Shown: one piece after another, positions 44,580-53,626 of the stretch
Layout of the letters: each line of letters starts with the position of its first letter
Numbering within the stretch: the stretch's first letter is position 1
From: Herbaspirillum sp. AP02
GTDB taxonomy: Bacteria; Pseudomonadota; Gammaproteobacteria; Burkholderiales; Burkholderiaceae_D
Assembly (NCBI RefSeq): GCF_015767275.1
Contig: NZ_JADWMY010000005.1
Coordinates: forward strand, 1 to 64,000
Reading direction: 5' to 3'
Length of the DNA stretch: 64,000 nt
Notes under the pieces: model-generated
Databases searched by the model: none
Seen by the model: only the letters and a program-made list of their open reading frames with translations
Told to the model about the DNA's origin: nothing
Made by a program: the position numbers and the translations under genes

Positions 44580-45605
44580 TCACAGATCCAGTACCAATCG
44601 CGTTCCTGCACAGCGCGAGACGCAGGGCAGTAGCGTGCGACCACTGGCGCGCTCGGCGGCCGACAGCACGCTGTCGCGATGCAGGGGCAAACCTTCCAGC
44701 ACGGCGCTTTCGCAACTGCCGCAGAAACCCTCGCCGCAGGAGGTGCCGATCACCACGCCAACCTCGGCGGCGGCCGCCACGATGCTCTGGCCGGACGACA
44801 CCGGGCAGCTCACGCCGGAGCGGTGCAATACCAGTTCGAAGACGTGGTCGTCCTGGTCAGTGACATGGTGGATGGCATGGCCTGCGCCAGTGGGCGCGGC
44901 GAACCATTCGAAGTGGATATCGTCCTCGCGCCAGCCGGCCTGGCGCGCATGGTCACGCGCCGCCTCGATGAAGGGCGCGGGACCGCATACATACAGCGGG
45001 GAAGAGCACGGCACGCCGGCCAGCGCAGCGGCAATGGCGCGTCCGGTCTCGGTGCCATCCAGCCCCAGATGCAGGGACAGGCCCTGCGAACAGGCCGCCA
45101 GTTCGTGGAAGAAAGCCGCATGCGCCAGGCCGCGCGCAAAATAATGCAGACGGTGGCGTACACCGCGTGCGGCCATGTCGGCGACCATCGCATGGAGCGG
45201 TGTGATACCGATACCGGCGGCCAGCAGCAGCGGAGCACGTTCATCCGCCACCAGAGGAAAGGCATTGACGGGTGCCGATGCAGTGAGCAGGTCACCCTCT
45301 TCCACCTGGTCGTGCAGGAAGGCCGAGCCGCCGCGTGAGGCGGCTTCCCTCTTGACGGCGATCACATAACAGTCGCGCTGCTGCGGCGTATTGCACAGCG
45401 AATAGCAGCGCTCCAGCCCATCCCGCAGTTGCAGGCGCAGGTGCGCGCCCGCGCTCCAGGACGGCAATGGGGCGCCGTCCACGGATGTCAGTTCGAAGAG
45501 GCGGATATCGGCGGCAGCCTGGCGTATGGCCATTACCCGCAAGCGCAGCCTGATGGCGGGCTCGGCAAGGGCGACGCGGTTGAAGCGTTCAGTGACGGCA
45601 TTCAT
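44580..45605 (-). CDS. Ferredoxin/FMN oxygenase reductase (phthalate dioxygenase reductase-like)
   Basis: The 341-residue protein has, in order, a flavin domain (RCYSLCN, residues near 93), an NAD-binding domain (LLLAAGIGITPLH) and a C-terminal plant-type [2Fe-2S] domain with GTSCGEGFCGSCES plus a late cysteine. This is the layout of the VanB/phthalate dioxygenase reductase class, which feeds electrons to Rieske oxygenases. It is the first gene of the operon that contains the Rieske gene at 41324. Its promoter must lie in the 400-base gap upstream. Confidence 0.9.
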   Translation of the reverse strand: MNAVTERFNRVALAEPAIRLRLRVMAIRQAAADIRLFELTSVDGAPLPSWSAGAHLRLQLRDGLERCYSLCNTPQQRDCYVIAVKREAASRGGSAFLHDQVEEGDLLTASAPVNAFPLVADERAPLLLAAGIGITPLHAMVADMAARGVRHRLHYFARGLAHAAFFHELAACSQGLSLHLGLDGTETGRAIAAALAGVPCSSPLYVCGPAPFIEAARDHARQAGWREDDIHFEWFAAPTGAGHAIHHVTDQDDHVFELVLHRSGVSCPVSSGQSIVAAAAEVGVVIGTSCGEGFCGSCESAVLEGLPLHRDSVLSAAERASGRTLLPCVSRCAGTRLVLDL

Positions 45606-46005
45606 CGCTCACCTCGCAGAGATGCGGGCGATCCTGAGCGTGGCCGGGAACAGAATAGAGAGAATGAGAAAGAGAAAAGCGCGCGGGCATCGTGCATGGT
45701 CTCGTGTCCTATCAAAAGATGGGGACCATCGGTGAGTTCCGATGGCATCACGAGCAATGCCCCGCAGGAAGGTAAGTGTCTGTTTTACCGACCGCTAGCC
45801 GCTTCTACTCAATCCATGTCATAGCAAACCGCGTGCCAATGCCGCAAGGCCGGGATCGGCGCGGTATACCCATGTGTTTTGTCCCACACCCATGCAAAAG
45901 GGACGGAAAATTCCGTCCCTTGTCGTAGCAAGCCGGCACATCTTGGTGCGCACCGCCTTGATCTGCATCAGACGCGCACCAATAAGAAGCCTGACCTTCA
46001 GTTCG
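45606..46005. other. Intergenic region upstream of the oxygenase operon
   Basis: This 400-base gap separates the oxygenase operon from the dienelactone-hydrolase-family gene, both on the minus strand. It holds the terminator at 45896-45921 and must contain the operon's promoter, which I could not pin down. A plus-strand reading frame over 45429-45824 has no family-like features. No regulator gene is found in it, although such operons are often next to one. Confidence 0.4.
45896..45921 (-). terminator. Rho-independent terminator of the dienelactone-hydrolase-family gene
   Basis: On the minus strand a stem AAGGGACGGAA pairs with TTCCGTCCCTT (11 bases, tiny loop) and is followed by T residues. 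It lies 85 bases past the stop codon of the gene at 46006 and closes its transcription before the oxygenase operon. Confidence 0.75.
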
Positions 46006-46890
46006 TCATGCCACGCCGTGACTCTTGAAGAAGGCCACCACCTTGCTCCAGGCATCCTTGGCGTCGGCCTCGACATAGCTGGGGCGGTAATCGGCATTGA
46101 AGGCGTGGCCGGAATTGGCATAGACATGGAATTCCGACTTGTTGCCGGCCTTCTGCAGGGCTTCCTTCATCTGTTCCACAGTCGACACCGGGATGCCCTG
46201 GTCCTTGCCGCCATACAGGCCGATGACCGGGGTCTTCAGCGTGGGCGCGATATCGATCGGCTGCTGCGGGAACAGCGCGGTCTTGTCACCCACCAGGCGG
46301 CCATACCAGGCGGCACCGGCCTTGACCTTGGGATTGTGGGCGCTGTAGAGCCAGACGATGCGGCCACCCCAGCAGAAGCCGTTGATGCCCAGGCGGCTGG
46401 TATCACCGCCATTTTCGCCGGCCCATTTCACGTAGGCGTCGATGTCGCCCATCACCTGGGCATCCGGCACCTTGGAAATGATGTCCTTCTGCAGCTCGGC
46501 AATGGAGGTATAGGCCATGGGATTGCCTTGGCGCACGAAGAAGTCCGGTGCGATAGCCAGATAGCCCAGCTTGGCGAAGCGGCGGGCGATATCGGCGATG
46601 TGCTCGTGCACGCCAAAGATTTCCGACACCACGATGATGACCGGCAGCCCGGTCTTGCCCTCGGGCTGGGCCCGATAGGCCGGCACGCGCTGGCCGTTGA
46701 CGTCGATGACGACCTCGCCGGCAGTCAGGCCGCTGGTATCGGTCTTGATCATGGTCTGCGCGCAGACCGGCAGCACGGCGGCGGCAAAGCCGGTGCCCAG
46801 GGCAGTCTTCAGGAAGCTACGGCGGTCGGCGCTGCCGGACAGGGTGCTCTGTCCCAGCAGGCTGTGGAAATCATTGCGAAGGTCGTTCAT
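46006..46890 (-). CDS. Dienelactone hydrolase family protein, Tat-exported
   Basis: From the ATG at 46890 the product has 294 residues. The N-terminus has DRRSFLKTALG followed by a hydrophobic stretch and a likely A-x-A type cleavage, a typical twin-arginine signal. The mature part is an alpha/beta hydrolase of the dienelactone hydrolase family: nucleophile-elbow cysteine in NGFCWGG near residue 176, GLYGGKDQGIP (acid), and a late histidine in YANSGHAF. Exported DLH-family proteins are common in proteobacteria but their substrates are mostly unknown; I do not link it to chloroaromatic degradation. Confidence 0.85.
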   Translation of the reverse strand: MNDLRNDFHSLLGQSTLSGSADRRSFLKTALGTGFAAAVLPVCAQTMIKTDTSGLTAGEVVIDVNGQRVPAYRAQPEGKTGLPVIIVVSEIFGVHEHIADIARRFAKLGYLAIAPDFFVRQGNPMAYTSIAELQKDIISKVPDAQVMGDIDAYVKWAGENGGDTSRLGINGFCWGGRIVWLYSAHNPKVKAGAAWYGRLVGDKTALFPQQPIDIAPTLKTPVIGLYGGKDQGIPVSTVEQMKEALQKAGNKSEFHVYANSGHAFNADYRPSYVEADAKDAWSKVVAFFKSHGVA

Positions 46891-46990
46891 CGGGGTTCTC
46901 CATCTTGGTGGCACGTGGCCTCGTTGTGGTGGACATGATGCAGGGAAGGATCACGGATTTCCTGGCCTCATCCGGAATATCCAGATCCAG

Positions 46991-47016
46991 AAAAAAGCGG
47001 CCCTTGCAGGCCGCTT
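46991..47016 (-). terminator. Rho-independent terminator of the chemoreceptor gene
   Basis: The stem AAGCGGCC (46995-47002) pairs with GGCCGCTT (47009-47016) around a six-base loop, followed on the minus strand by a run of T. It is 104 bases past the stop of the chemoreceptor gene. Confidence 0.8.
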
Positions 47017-47119
47017 GCCGGCATCCTCACAGATGCGCTCCGACTTCACCCAAGCCGGAGTCTAACCGCAAACCGGCGCAGGCGTTGGCCCCATCCCGGG
47101 GCCATGCTCTACCCGGTTT

Positions 47120-48802
47120 TCAGCCCTGCACCGCCAGCACCTGGCCACCGGCCGGCAGTTCCGGCGCGCCCGGCGTGACATCGATGACGCGCTCGGCACT
47201 CGGCGCCGCATAGGATGACGCCACCCTCGCCTCTGCAGCATCGACACGGAACACGCTGACCAGCTGCTGCAGGCCGGCCGCCTGTTCCTGCAGCGAACGG
47301 GCCGCCGCTGCGGCCTGTTCGACCAGCGCCGCATTCTGCTGTGTCATGTCGTCGATCTGGATGATCGCCTCGTTGACCTGTTCGATGCCGCTGCTCTGCT
47401 CGCGGTTGGCGTGGGTGATCTCGGTCATCACGTCGGTCACGCGGCGGATGCTGGTGACGATGTCGGTCATGGTGCTGCCGGCCTGTTCCACCAGCTTGCT
47501 GCCGTTCTCGACCTTGCCCACGGAGTCGCCGATGAGCACCTTGATTTCCTTGGCCGCCGAGGCCGAGCGCTGGGCCAGCGAGCGCACCTCGGACGCCACC
47601 ACCGCAAAACCGCGCCCCTGCTCGCCGGCGCGGGCCGCTTCGACCGCTGCATTCAGGGCCAGGATGTTGGTCTGGAAGGCGATGCCATCGATCACGCTGA
47701 CGATATCGGCCACCTTCTGCGAAGAGGCATTGATGGACTGCATCGTCTCTACCACCTGCGAGACGATGCTGCCACCCTGCACCGCCACATCGGAGGCGGC
47801 CAGCGCCAGGTCGTTGGCCTGGTGGGCGTTCTCGGCATTCTGCTTGACGGTGGAATTCAACTGTTCCATCGAGGAAGCAGTCTCTTCCAGGGCGCCGGCC
47901 TGCTGCTCGGTACGGCCCGACAGGTCGAGGTTGCCGCGGGCGATTTCGGTGGAGGCGGTGGTGATGGTTTCCGAACCCCGGCGTACTTCGGTGACGATGG
48001 CAGCCAGCTTGTCGCGCATGACCCGCATGGCGGCCAGCAGGCTATCGTTGTCGCCGGCACGGGTGTCGATGACCACGGCCAGGTCGCCTTCGGCAATCTG
48101 GCCGGCGATCTGCACCGCATAGTCCGGCTCGCCGCCCAGCTTGCGCAGGATCTGGCGGGTCAGCCAGAGTGCCGCGAGAATGGCGGTGACCACGCCGATG
48201 GCACTGATCACCAGCATCAGCAGGCGCGCACGCGCATACGCGGTGGCGCTGGCCTCGGCCGCTTCCTTGTTGAGCCGGTCTTCCAGCGCGGCCAGCGCCT
48301 TCAGTTCGACCTGCCAGGACTTTTGCACCGGCAGGTATTGTTCCTTCAGGAATTGCGCCAGCTCGTAGGCTTCACGACGTTTGCCGAACTCCACGGCCTC
48401 GTTGATCAGCTTTTCGGCATTGGTGGCCTGGGCCTGGATCTTGGGCAGAGCGGCCTTTTCCTCATCGGTGGTGTCAGCCGAATCCATGAAGAGCTGCTGC
48501 AGCTTCTGCGCGGCCATCTTGTACTTCAGCGTCTGCGCTTCGATGTACTGCGCCTCGATATCCACGTCCTCGGGCGCGGCCGGCAACATGAGGTTGCGCA
48601 GCGAGATGGACCGTTCACCCACGGTCTCCAGCATGTCCTTGACCAGCGTGCTCTCGGGGTTCTTGACCTCCACCACGTGGGTGAAGCGCCCCTGCACCTG
48701 GTGCATGTTGAAGATGCCGAAACCGGTCACCAGCACCAGCAACAGCACCACCCACGCAAACCCGAGTCCCAGGCGCGTGCCCACTTTCATTGCTGACTTC
48801 AT
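47120..48802 (-). CDS. Methyl-accepting chemotaxis protein
   Basis: The 560-residue protein has a first membrane helix (about residues 12-33), a periplasmic four-helix-bundle domain of about 160 residues, a second membrane helix (near 195-215), a HAMP domain, and a long cytoplasmic coiled coil. The hairpin tip carries the signature [20 protein letters not shown]. No CheR-binding pentapeptide is seen at the C-terminus. The ligand is unknown. GGAG lies seven bases before the ATG. A long stretch of its signalling domain is almost the same as that of the Aer-like protein at 56359. Confidence 0.94.
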   Translation of the reverse strand: MKSAMKVGTRLGLGFAWVVLLLVLVTGFGIFNMHQVQGRFTHVVEVKNPESTLVKDMLETVGERSISLRNLMLPAAPEDVDIEAQYIEAQTLKYKMAAQKLQQLFMDSADTTDEEKAALPKIQAQATNAEKLINEAVEFGKRREAYELAQFLKEQYLPVQKSWQVELKALAALEDRLNKEAAEASATAYARARLLMLVISAIGVVTAILAALWLTRQILRKLGGEPDYAVQIAGQIAEGDLAVVIDTRAGDNDSLLAAMRVMRDKLAAIVTEVRRGSETITTASTEIARGNLDLSGRTEQQAGALEETASSMEQLNSTVKQNAENAHQANDLALAASDVAVQGGSIVSQVVETMQSINASSQKVADIVSVIDGIAFQTNILALNAAVEAARAGEQGRGFAVVASEVRSLAQRSASAAKEIKVLIGDSVGKVENGSKLVEQAGSTMTDIVTSIRRVTDVMTEITHANREQSSGIEQVNEAIIQIDDMTQQNAALVEQAAAAARSLQEQAAGLQQLVSVFRVDAAEARVASSYAAPSAERVIDVTPGAPELPAGGQVLAVQG

Positions 48803-49202
48803 GACGTCTCCTCCAATGTGTTCATCGGAGGCCGGACGGAAGCGTTGGGGGATGGAAAGACCTGCGCCGATGGCGCAGCCCGCATGCGCGGTGCGTGTCG
48901 AAAAACCTGGTGCTTGTCCCCTGCCCTTTCCTGCCCAGCCTCTGCTGCACCGGACCTTGGTCCGGCTTCACCCAGTGCGTCGTCCCGTCTTCGAATGCCT
49001 GCGGTTGCGACGCCAGTCTTCTATTTTTCTAAGTTCTGATTGCGCCGACTTGTCAGTTCGTCAGCTTGTTGCATTGCCAATTTTTATATCCGGCACCTGC
49101 GCCCGATCCGCTTTTCCTGGCGAGGCGGGCGCCGGTTCCACACGACCGGCGGTGATGCGAAACCGCGAACGATGTTGTGCCAGAATCCGGAATTAATGTG
49201 AA
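48803..49202. other. Intergenic region between polA and the chemoreceptor gene
   Basis: No gene is supported in these 400 bases. An AT-richer part at 49018-49092 is the likely chemoreceptor promoter region, but no good sigma-70 or sigma-28 box was found. A perfect short palindrome (CCGGACC-TT-GGTCCGG, 48950-48965) is present. At the right end a 10-base tandem copy (49191-49200 and 49201-49210) spans the polA stop codon. Confidence 0.4.
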
Positions 49203-51965
49203 TTAATGTGCTTCGTCCCAATTCTTACCGATTCCTACCTCGGCAAGCAAGGGAACTTTCAGCTCCGCAACATTTTTCATCAATTCGGGCAGCTTTTCAC
49301 GCACAACGTCCAGCTCCTGTTGCGGAACTTCCAACACCAGTTCATCGTGCACCTGCATGATCATGCGAGTCTGCATGCCGGCGCTCTCCAGCCAGTCCTG
49401 CACGGCGATCATGGCCAGCTTGATGAGGTCGGCGGCCGTGCCTTGCATGGGCGCGTTGATCGCCGCCCGTTCCGCACCCTGGCGACGCGGGCCATTGGGC
49501 GAATTGATCTCGGGCAGCCACAGGCGACGACCGAACACGGTTTCCACATAGCCGCGCGCCTTGGCCTGCAGGCGGGTTTCGTCCATGTAGCGCTTCACGC
49601 CGGAAAAACGCATGAAATACTTGTCGATGTACATCTGCGCCGCCGAGCGCTCGATGCCCAGGTTGCCGGCCAGGCCGAAGGCGCTCATGCCGTAGATCAG
49701 GCCGAAGTTGATCACCTTGGCATAACGGCGCTGCTCGGACTCGACCTGCTCGGGCGCGATGCCGAAGATTTCGGCGGCGGTCGCCTTGTGGATGTCTTCG
49801 TTGTTGGCGAAGGCCTTCAACATGTTTTCGTCTTCCGAGATATGCGCCATGATGCGCAACTCGATCTGCGAATAGTCGGCCGACACGATCACGCAGCCTT
49901 CGGGCGCGACGAAGGCTTCGCGGATGCGGCGGCCTTCGGCGGTGCGGATCGGAATGTTCTGCAGATTGGGATCGTTGGAGGCCAGGCGTCCCGTGACCGC
50001 CACGGCCTGCGCATAGTTGGTATGCACGCGCCCGGTGACCGGATTGATCATCTTGGGCAGCTTGTCGGTGTAGGTGGACTTGAGCTTGGACAGGCCGCGA
50101 TAGTCCAGCAACACCTTGGGCAGCGGATAATCCTCGGCCAGCTTCTGCAGCACTTCTTCGTCGGTGGAAGGCGCGCCGGAAGCGGTCTTCTTCACCACCG
50201 GCAACTCCAGCTTGCCGAACAGGATCTCGCCCAGTTGCTTGGGTGAATTCAGGTTGAAGGGCTGGCCGGCCAAGTCATAGGCCTGCTGCTCGATCTCCAG
50301 CATGCGGCGCCCGAGGTCGTGCGATTGCTGGCCCAGGCGTTCACTGTCGATGAGCACGCCATTGCGCTCGATCTTCTGCAGCACCACCGAGGTGGGGACT
50401 TCGATCTTTTCATAGATGAAGCGCAGCTTGTCGTCATGTTCGATCTGCGGCCACATGTTGCGGTGCAGGGCCAGCGTGACCTCCGCATCCTCGGCCGCAT
50501 ATTCGGTGGCGCGTTCGATGGCCACTTCGTTGAAGCCGATCTGGGAGGCGCCCTTGCCGCACACCTCGGCAAAGGTAATGGTCTTGCGCTCCAGGTGACG
50601 TGCCGCCAGGCTGTCCATGTCGTGCGGCCGATGCGATTCGAAGACATAGGATTCCAGCAGCGTGTCGTGCTTCACGCCTGCCAGGCCGATGCCATAGTTG
50701 GCGAAGATGTGGCTGTCATATTTCAGGTGCTGGCCCAGCTTGGGCTTGCTGGCGTCTTCCAGCCAGGGCTTGAGTTTTTCCAGCACATGTTCGCGCGACA
50801 ATTGCGGCGGTGCGTCCTGGTAATTGTGGGCCACCGGGATATACGCGGCGCGGCCCGGCTCCCAGCACAGCGAGATACCGACCAGCTCGGCCTGCATCGC
50901 TTCCAGCGAGGTGGTTTCGGTATCGACGGCGGTCAGCTCGGCTGCATTGATGGCGGCGATCCATTGGTCCAGCTGCGCATCGGTGAGTACCGTCTCGTAC
51001 TCCATCGGCGTGGCCGGGGCGAACAAGCCTCCCTGGGCCGGCGCTTCCAGCGCGGCTGCAGCGACGGCGCCCACCACCGGCGACTTGCCGAGCGCAGCAT
51101 CGCCGCCTTCGGCCAGTTCACGCAACCAGGTGCGGAAGTTGTAGCGGGTGAAGATGTCCTTGAGGACTTCCTTGTCCTGCGGCTGCATGGTCAGCGATTC
51201 GAGAATGGACTTCATGTGCGCCGACAGGTCGCAATCGGTCTTGACCGTCACCAGCACGCGGCCCTGCGGCAGCCAGTCCAGCGCGCGGCGCAGGTTCTCG
51301 CCGACCACGCCGCTGATCTTGTCCGCATTGGCCATCACGCCATCCAGCGAATCGTAGGCGGTCAGCCACTTCACGGCAGTCTTGGGGCCGCACTTTTCCA
51401 CGCCGGGAACGTTGTCGACGGTGTCGCCGATGAGGCTGAGGTAATCGACGATACGGTTGGGCGGCACGCCAAATTTTGCAGTCACGCCGGCAATGTCGAG
51501 AACTTCATTACTCATCGTGTTGACCAAGGTAACGTGTTCATCGACCAGCTGGGCCATGTCCTTGTCACCGGTGGAGATGATCGTGTCCAGCCCGGCGGCG
51601 GTGGCCTGTACCGACAGGGTACCGATGACGTCGTCGGCCTCGATGCCCTCGACCATCAGGATGGGCCAGCCCAGTGCGCGCACGGCGGCATGGATGGGTT
51701 CGATCTGCAATGCCAGGTCTTCCGGCATCGACTTGCGGGTGGCCTTGTAGTCGGGATACAGATCATCACGGAAGGTCTTGCCCTTGGCGTCGAACACACA
51801 GGCAACGTAACTTGCGGGATAATCGTTGCGCAGTCGGCGCAGCATATTGATGATGCCGTACAGCGCACCGGTGGGCGCGCCTTCCGCGTTACGCATATCG
51901 GGCAGTGCATGGAATGCGCGATAGAGGTAACTGGAACCATCAACTAACAACAAGGTTTTTTGCAT
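49203..51965 (-). CDS. polA: DNA polymerase I
   Basis: The 920-residue product has three parts. These are the 5' nuclease domain (from LLLVDGSSYLYRAFHAL), the 3'-5' exonuclease domain with its metal aspartate and glutamate intact (AVDTETTSLEA, so proofreading is expected), and the polymerase domain (SADYSQIELR; VHDELVLE near the C-terminus). The start is the ATG at 51963-51965; an upstream frame to 52169 would run through the divergent LOG gene. This ATG lies back to back with the ATG of that gene in the palindrome CATATG. No purine-rich ribosome site is visible before it. Confidence 0.96.
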   Translation of the reverse strand: MQKTLLLVDGSSYLYRAFHALPDMRNAEGAPTGALYGIINMLRRLRNDYPASYVACVFDAKGKTFRDDLYPDYKATRKSMPEDLALQIEPIHAAVRALGWPILMVEGIEADDVIGTLSVQATAAGLDTIISTGDKDMAQLVDEHVTLVNTMSNEVLDIAGVTAKFGVPPNRIVDYLSLIGDTVDNVPGVEKCGPKTAVKWLTAYDSLDGVMANADKISGVVGENLRRALDWLPQGRVLVTVKTDCDLSAHMKSILESLTMQPQDKEVLKDIFTRYNFRTWLRELAEGGDAALGKSPVVGAVAAAALEAPAQGGLFAPATPMEYETVLTDAQLDQWIAAINAAELTAVDTETTSLEAMQAELVGISLCWEPGRAAYIPVAHNYQDAPPQLSREHVLEKLKPWLEDASKPKLGQHLKYDSHIFANYGIGLAGVKHDTLLESYVFESHRPHDMDSLAARHLERKTITFAEVCGKGASQIGFNEVAIERATEYAAEDAEVTLALHRNMWPQIEHDDKLRFIYEKIEVPTSVVLQKIERNGVLIDSERLGQQSHDLGRRMLEIEQQAYDLAGQPFNLNSPKQLGEILFGKLELPVVKKTASGAPSTDEEVLQKLAEDYPLPKVLLDYRGLSKLKSTYTDKLPKMINPVTGRVHTNYAQAVAVTGRLASNDPNLQNIPIRTAEGRRIREAFVAPEGCVIVSADYSQIELRIMAHISEDENMLKAFANNEDIHKATAAEIFGIAPEQVESEQRRYAKVINFGLIYGMSAFGLAGNLGIERSAAQMYIDKYFMRFSGVKRYMDETRLQAKARGYVETVFGRRLWLPEINSPNGPRRQGAERAAINAPMQGTAADLIKLAMIAVQDWLESAGMQTRMIMQVHDELVLEVPQQELDVVREKLPELMKNVAELKVPLLAEVGIGKNWDEAH

Positions 51966-52712
51966 ATGGAACAGAGAGGAAAGAATGTCCCGCGTCTGCG
52001 GGAAGTGGGAGACATCGAACGCGCGACAGCCAAGAAAGCGCGCGAGTCGTGGCATGTACTCACGATTATGGCAGAATTCATTGAATCGACCGAACGTCTC
52101 TCCGAGTTGCGTCCTGCCGTTTCCATCTTCGGTTCTGCCCGTATCCGCCCCGACAATCCCCACTATCAACTGTGTGTGGAGATCGCCCGCCTGATCTCGG
52201 ATGCCGGCTATGCCGTCATTTCCGGCGGTGGTCCCGGCATCATGGAGGCCGCCAACAAGGGCGCCTACGAAGGCGCCTCACCCTCGGTGGGCCTGAACAT
52301 CGAACTGCCGCACGAACAGCATGGCAATGCCTGGCAGGACATTTCGCTGTCCTTCCGTCATTTCTTCGCGCGCAAGGTCGCCTTCGTCAAGTATGCCGAC
52401 GCCTATGTGGTCCTGCCCGGCGGCTTCGGCACGCTTGATGAACTCACCGAAGCACTGACCCTGATGCAGACCGGCAAGTCGCGCATGATGCCGGTGATCC
52501 TGGTGGGCAGCGAGTTCTGGGCGGGCCTGGTGGACTGGATCAAGACCCGCCTGGTGGACGACGGCATGATCTCGCCCAAGGACGTCAACCTGCTGCAGGT
52601 GATCGACGAGCCGGCCGAGGTCCTCGCGGCGATCCAGAAATTCCACGCCGAGAAATCCAAACCGGCCGAGACGCAGCAGGAGGCGGAGCGGCAGAGCGGG
52701 ATGTATCTCTGA
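51966..52712 (+). CDS. LOG-family protein (putative cytokinin-type nucleotide phosphoribohydrolase)
   Basis: LOG-family (TIGR00730) enzymes cut the base off nucleoside 5'-monophosphates. The product has VSIFGSARI, GGGPGIMEAANKG and LPGGFGTLDELTE (PGGxGTxxE), the family's binding and catalytic motifs. The start is not certain. ATG 51966 (AAGG ten bases upstream) abuts the polA start, GTG 52005 is an alternative, and ATG 52068 would cut off the RESWHVLTI segment that looks conserved. With the first start it has 248 residues. Bacterial members are often annotated as lysine decarboxylases, which is wrong. Confidence 0.85.
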   Translation: MEQRGKNVPRLREVGDIERATAKKARESWHVLTIMAEFIESTERLSELRPAVSIFGSARIRPDNPHYQLCVEIARLISDAGYAVISGGGPGIMEAANKGAYEGASPSVGLNIELPHEQHGNAWQDISLSFRHFFARKVAFVKYADAYVVLPGGFGTLDELTEALTLMQTGKSRMMPVILVGSEFWAGLVDWIKTRLVDDGMISPKDVNLLQVIDEPAEVLAAIQKFHAEKSKPAETQQEAERQSGMYL

Positions 52713-52757
52713 TCGGCTGTAGTGCCGGCAGCACTCGCTGCCTCCCCCATTCCACCC

Positions 52758-52792
52758 AGGCCGGGCCGCAGCAATGCCGCCCGGCCTCTTCA
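52758..52792 (+). terminator. Terminator-like hairpin after the LOG-family gene
   Basis: AGGCCGGG (52758-52765) and CCCGGCCT (52780-52787) form an 8-9 base GC-rich stem, followed by a short pyrimidine-rich tract with few T residues. It is 46 bases past the stop codon. The T-tract is weak, so efficiency may be moderate. Confidence 0.5.
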
Positions 52793-52815
52793 TTGCTCCC
52801 TCCCGGCCCGCCATC

Positions 52816-52835
52816 TTTACACCGATAAGTGTAAA
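52816..52835. promoter_or_regulatory. 20-base perfect palindromic operator candidate
   Basis: TTTACAC (52816-52822), six bases, then GTGTAAA (52829-52835) form a perfect inverted repeat with the geometry of a dimeric repressor/activator site. It is about 100 bases before the predicted start of the membrane protein gene at 52934, in its promoter region. I do not recognise the regulator. Confidence 0.45.
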
Positions 52836-52933
52836 AACGTTCACTTTCCAGCACCTTCGTACGATTTAAAAAACATGTCGACAACTTCATGATGCGCGGC
52901 ACGCAAATGAACTAATTGCACGCCCTCGTCGTC

Positions 52934-53626
52934 ATGCCGGTCACCAAAGCCTACCTTATCCAACTCCTCATCGGCACGCTCTACACGCTCGCGCTGGCAG
53001 GAACGCTGATCGCCGCACTGGTCAGCATGCCGGCGATCATTTCACCGGCAATCGGCCAGCAGCTGGGCGTACTGCCCTGGGACCAGAACGCGCCATCCGA
53101 CACCACGCCACTCTACTGGACCATGGGCATGGTGCTGGTCTGTGCACTGGGCCTGTTCTATCGCACACTGATGCGCGTGGTTGCGCCGGCCAAACCCGCT
53201 CTCAAACCCGGTTACCACGCCGTGACCCTGCTCTATCTGCTGGCCATGGCCTACGGGCTGGCCGCCACGGTGACCACCGCGTTCACGCCGCGCTACCGCG
53301 ACTGTGCCATCTACAGCCAGAAGCTCAACGGTGGCTGGCGCCAGTATCGGGGCCAGCAGTTGCGGGTCGAACTGTGCGGCGCGGGCCCGGCCGAGCAGAC
53401 CCGACAAGATAAGATCAGGCTGCGCATCTTCGGAGAACGGGGCGAACTGCGCGCCCTGCGGCACTTCACGGTGCAATGGGGACGCGACTTCCCGACCCTG
53501 CTGGAATATTCCTCCGACCACCTCAGCTACTTCGATATCAGCGACGAAGACGATTTCACCCGCCTGGTGGCCATGCCACCCACTACGGGCGACTGGATTC
53601 ATAGCAGGCTCCCGCTGCTGGACTAG
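52934..53626 (+). CDS. Hypothetical membrane protein
   Basis: The product of about 230 residues has three likely membrane segments: about residues 7-30, 63-83 and 97-118 counted from the ATG at 52934 (a TTG at 52916 is an alternative). The second half is soluble and hydrophilic and may face the periplasm. It has a pair of cysteines (RDCAIYSQ, VELCGAG) that could form a disulfide. I do not recognise the family. A 20-base palindrome upstream suggests regulated expression. Confidence 0.6.
   Translation: MPVTKAYLIQLLIGTLYTLALAGTLIAALVSMPAIISPAIGQQLGVLPWDQNAPSDTTPLYWTMGMVLVCALGLFYRTLMRVVAPAKPALKPGYHAVTLLYLLAMAYGLAATVTTAFTPRYRDCAIYSQKLNGGWRQYRGQQLRVELCGAGPAEQTRQDKIRLRIFGERGELRALRHFTVQWGRDFPTLLEYSSDHLSYFDISDEDDFTRLVAMPPTTGDWIHSRLPLLD

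Noticed and set aside
44580-45605. Ferredoxin/flavin reductase considered as the missing E3 partner of RfbH
   Set aside because: It heads the Rieske oxygenase operon more than 30 kb away and has the oxygenase-reductase domain order, with the [2Fe-2S] domain at the C-terminus.
48950-48965. Palindrome CCGGACC-TT-GGTCCGG as a terminator
   Set aside because: No T-tract on either strand and not next to a gene end.
50319-51947. 542-codon plus-strand frame antisense to polA
   Set aside because: polA is certain on the other strand; the antisense translation has no domain features.
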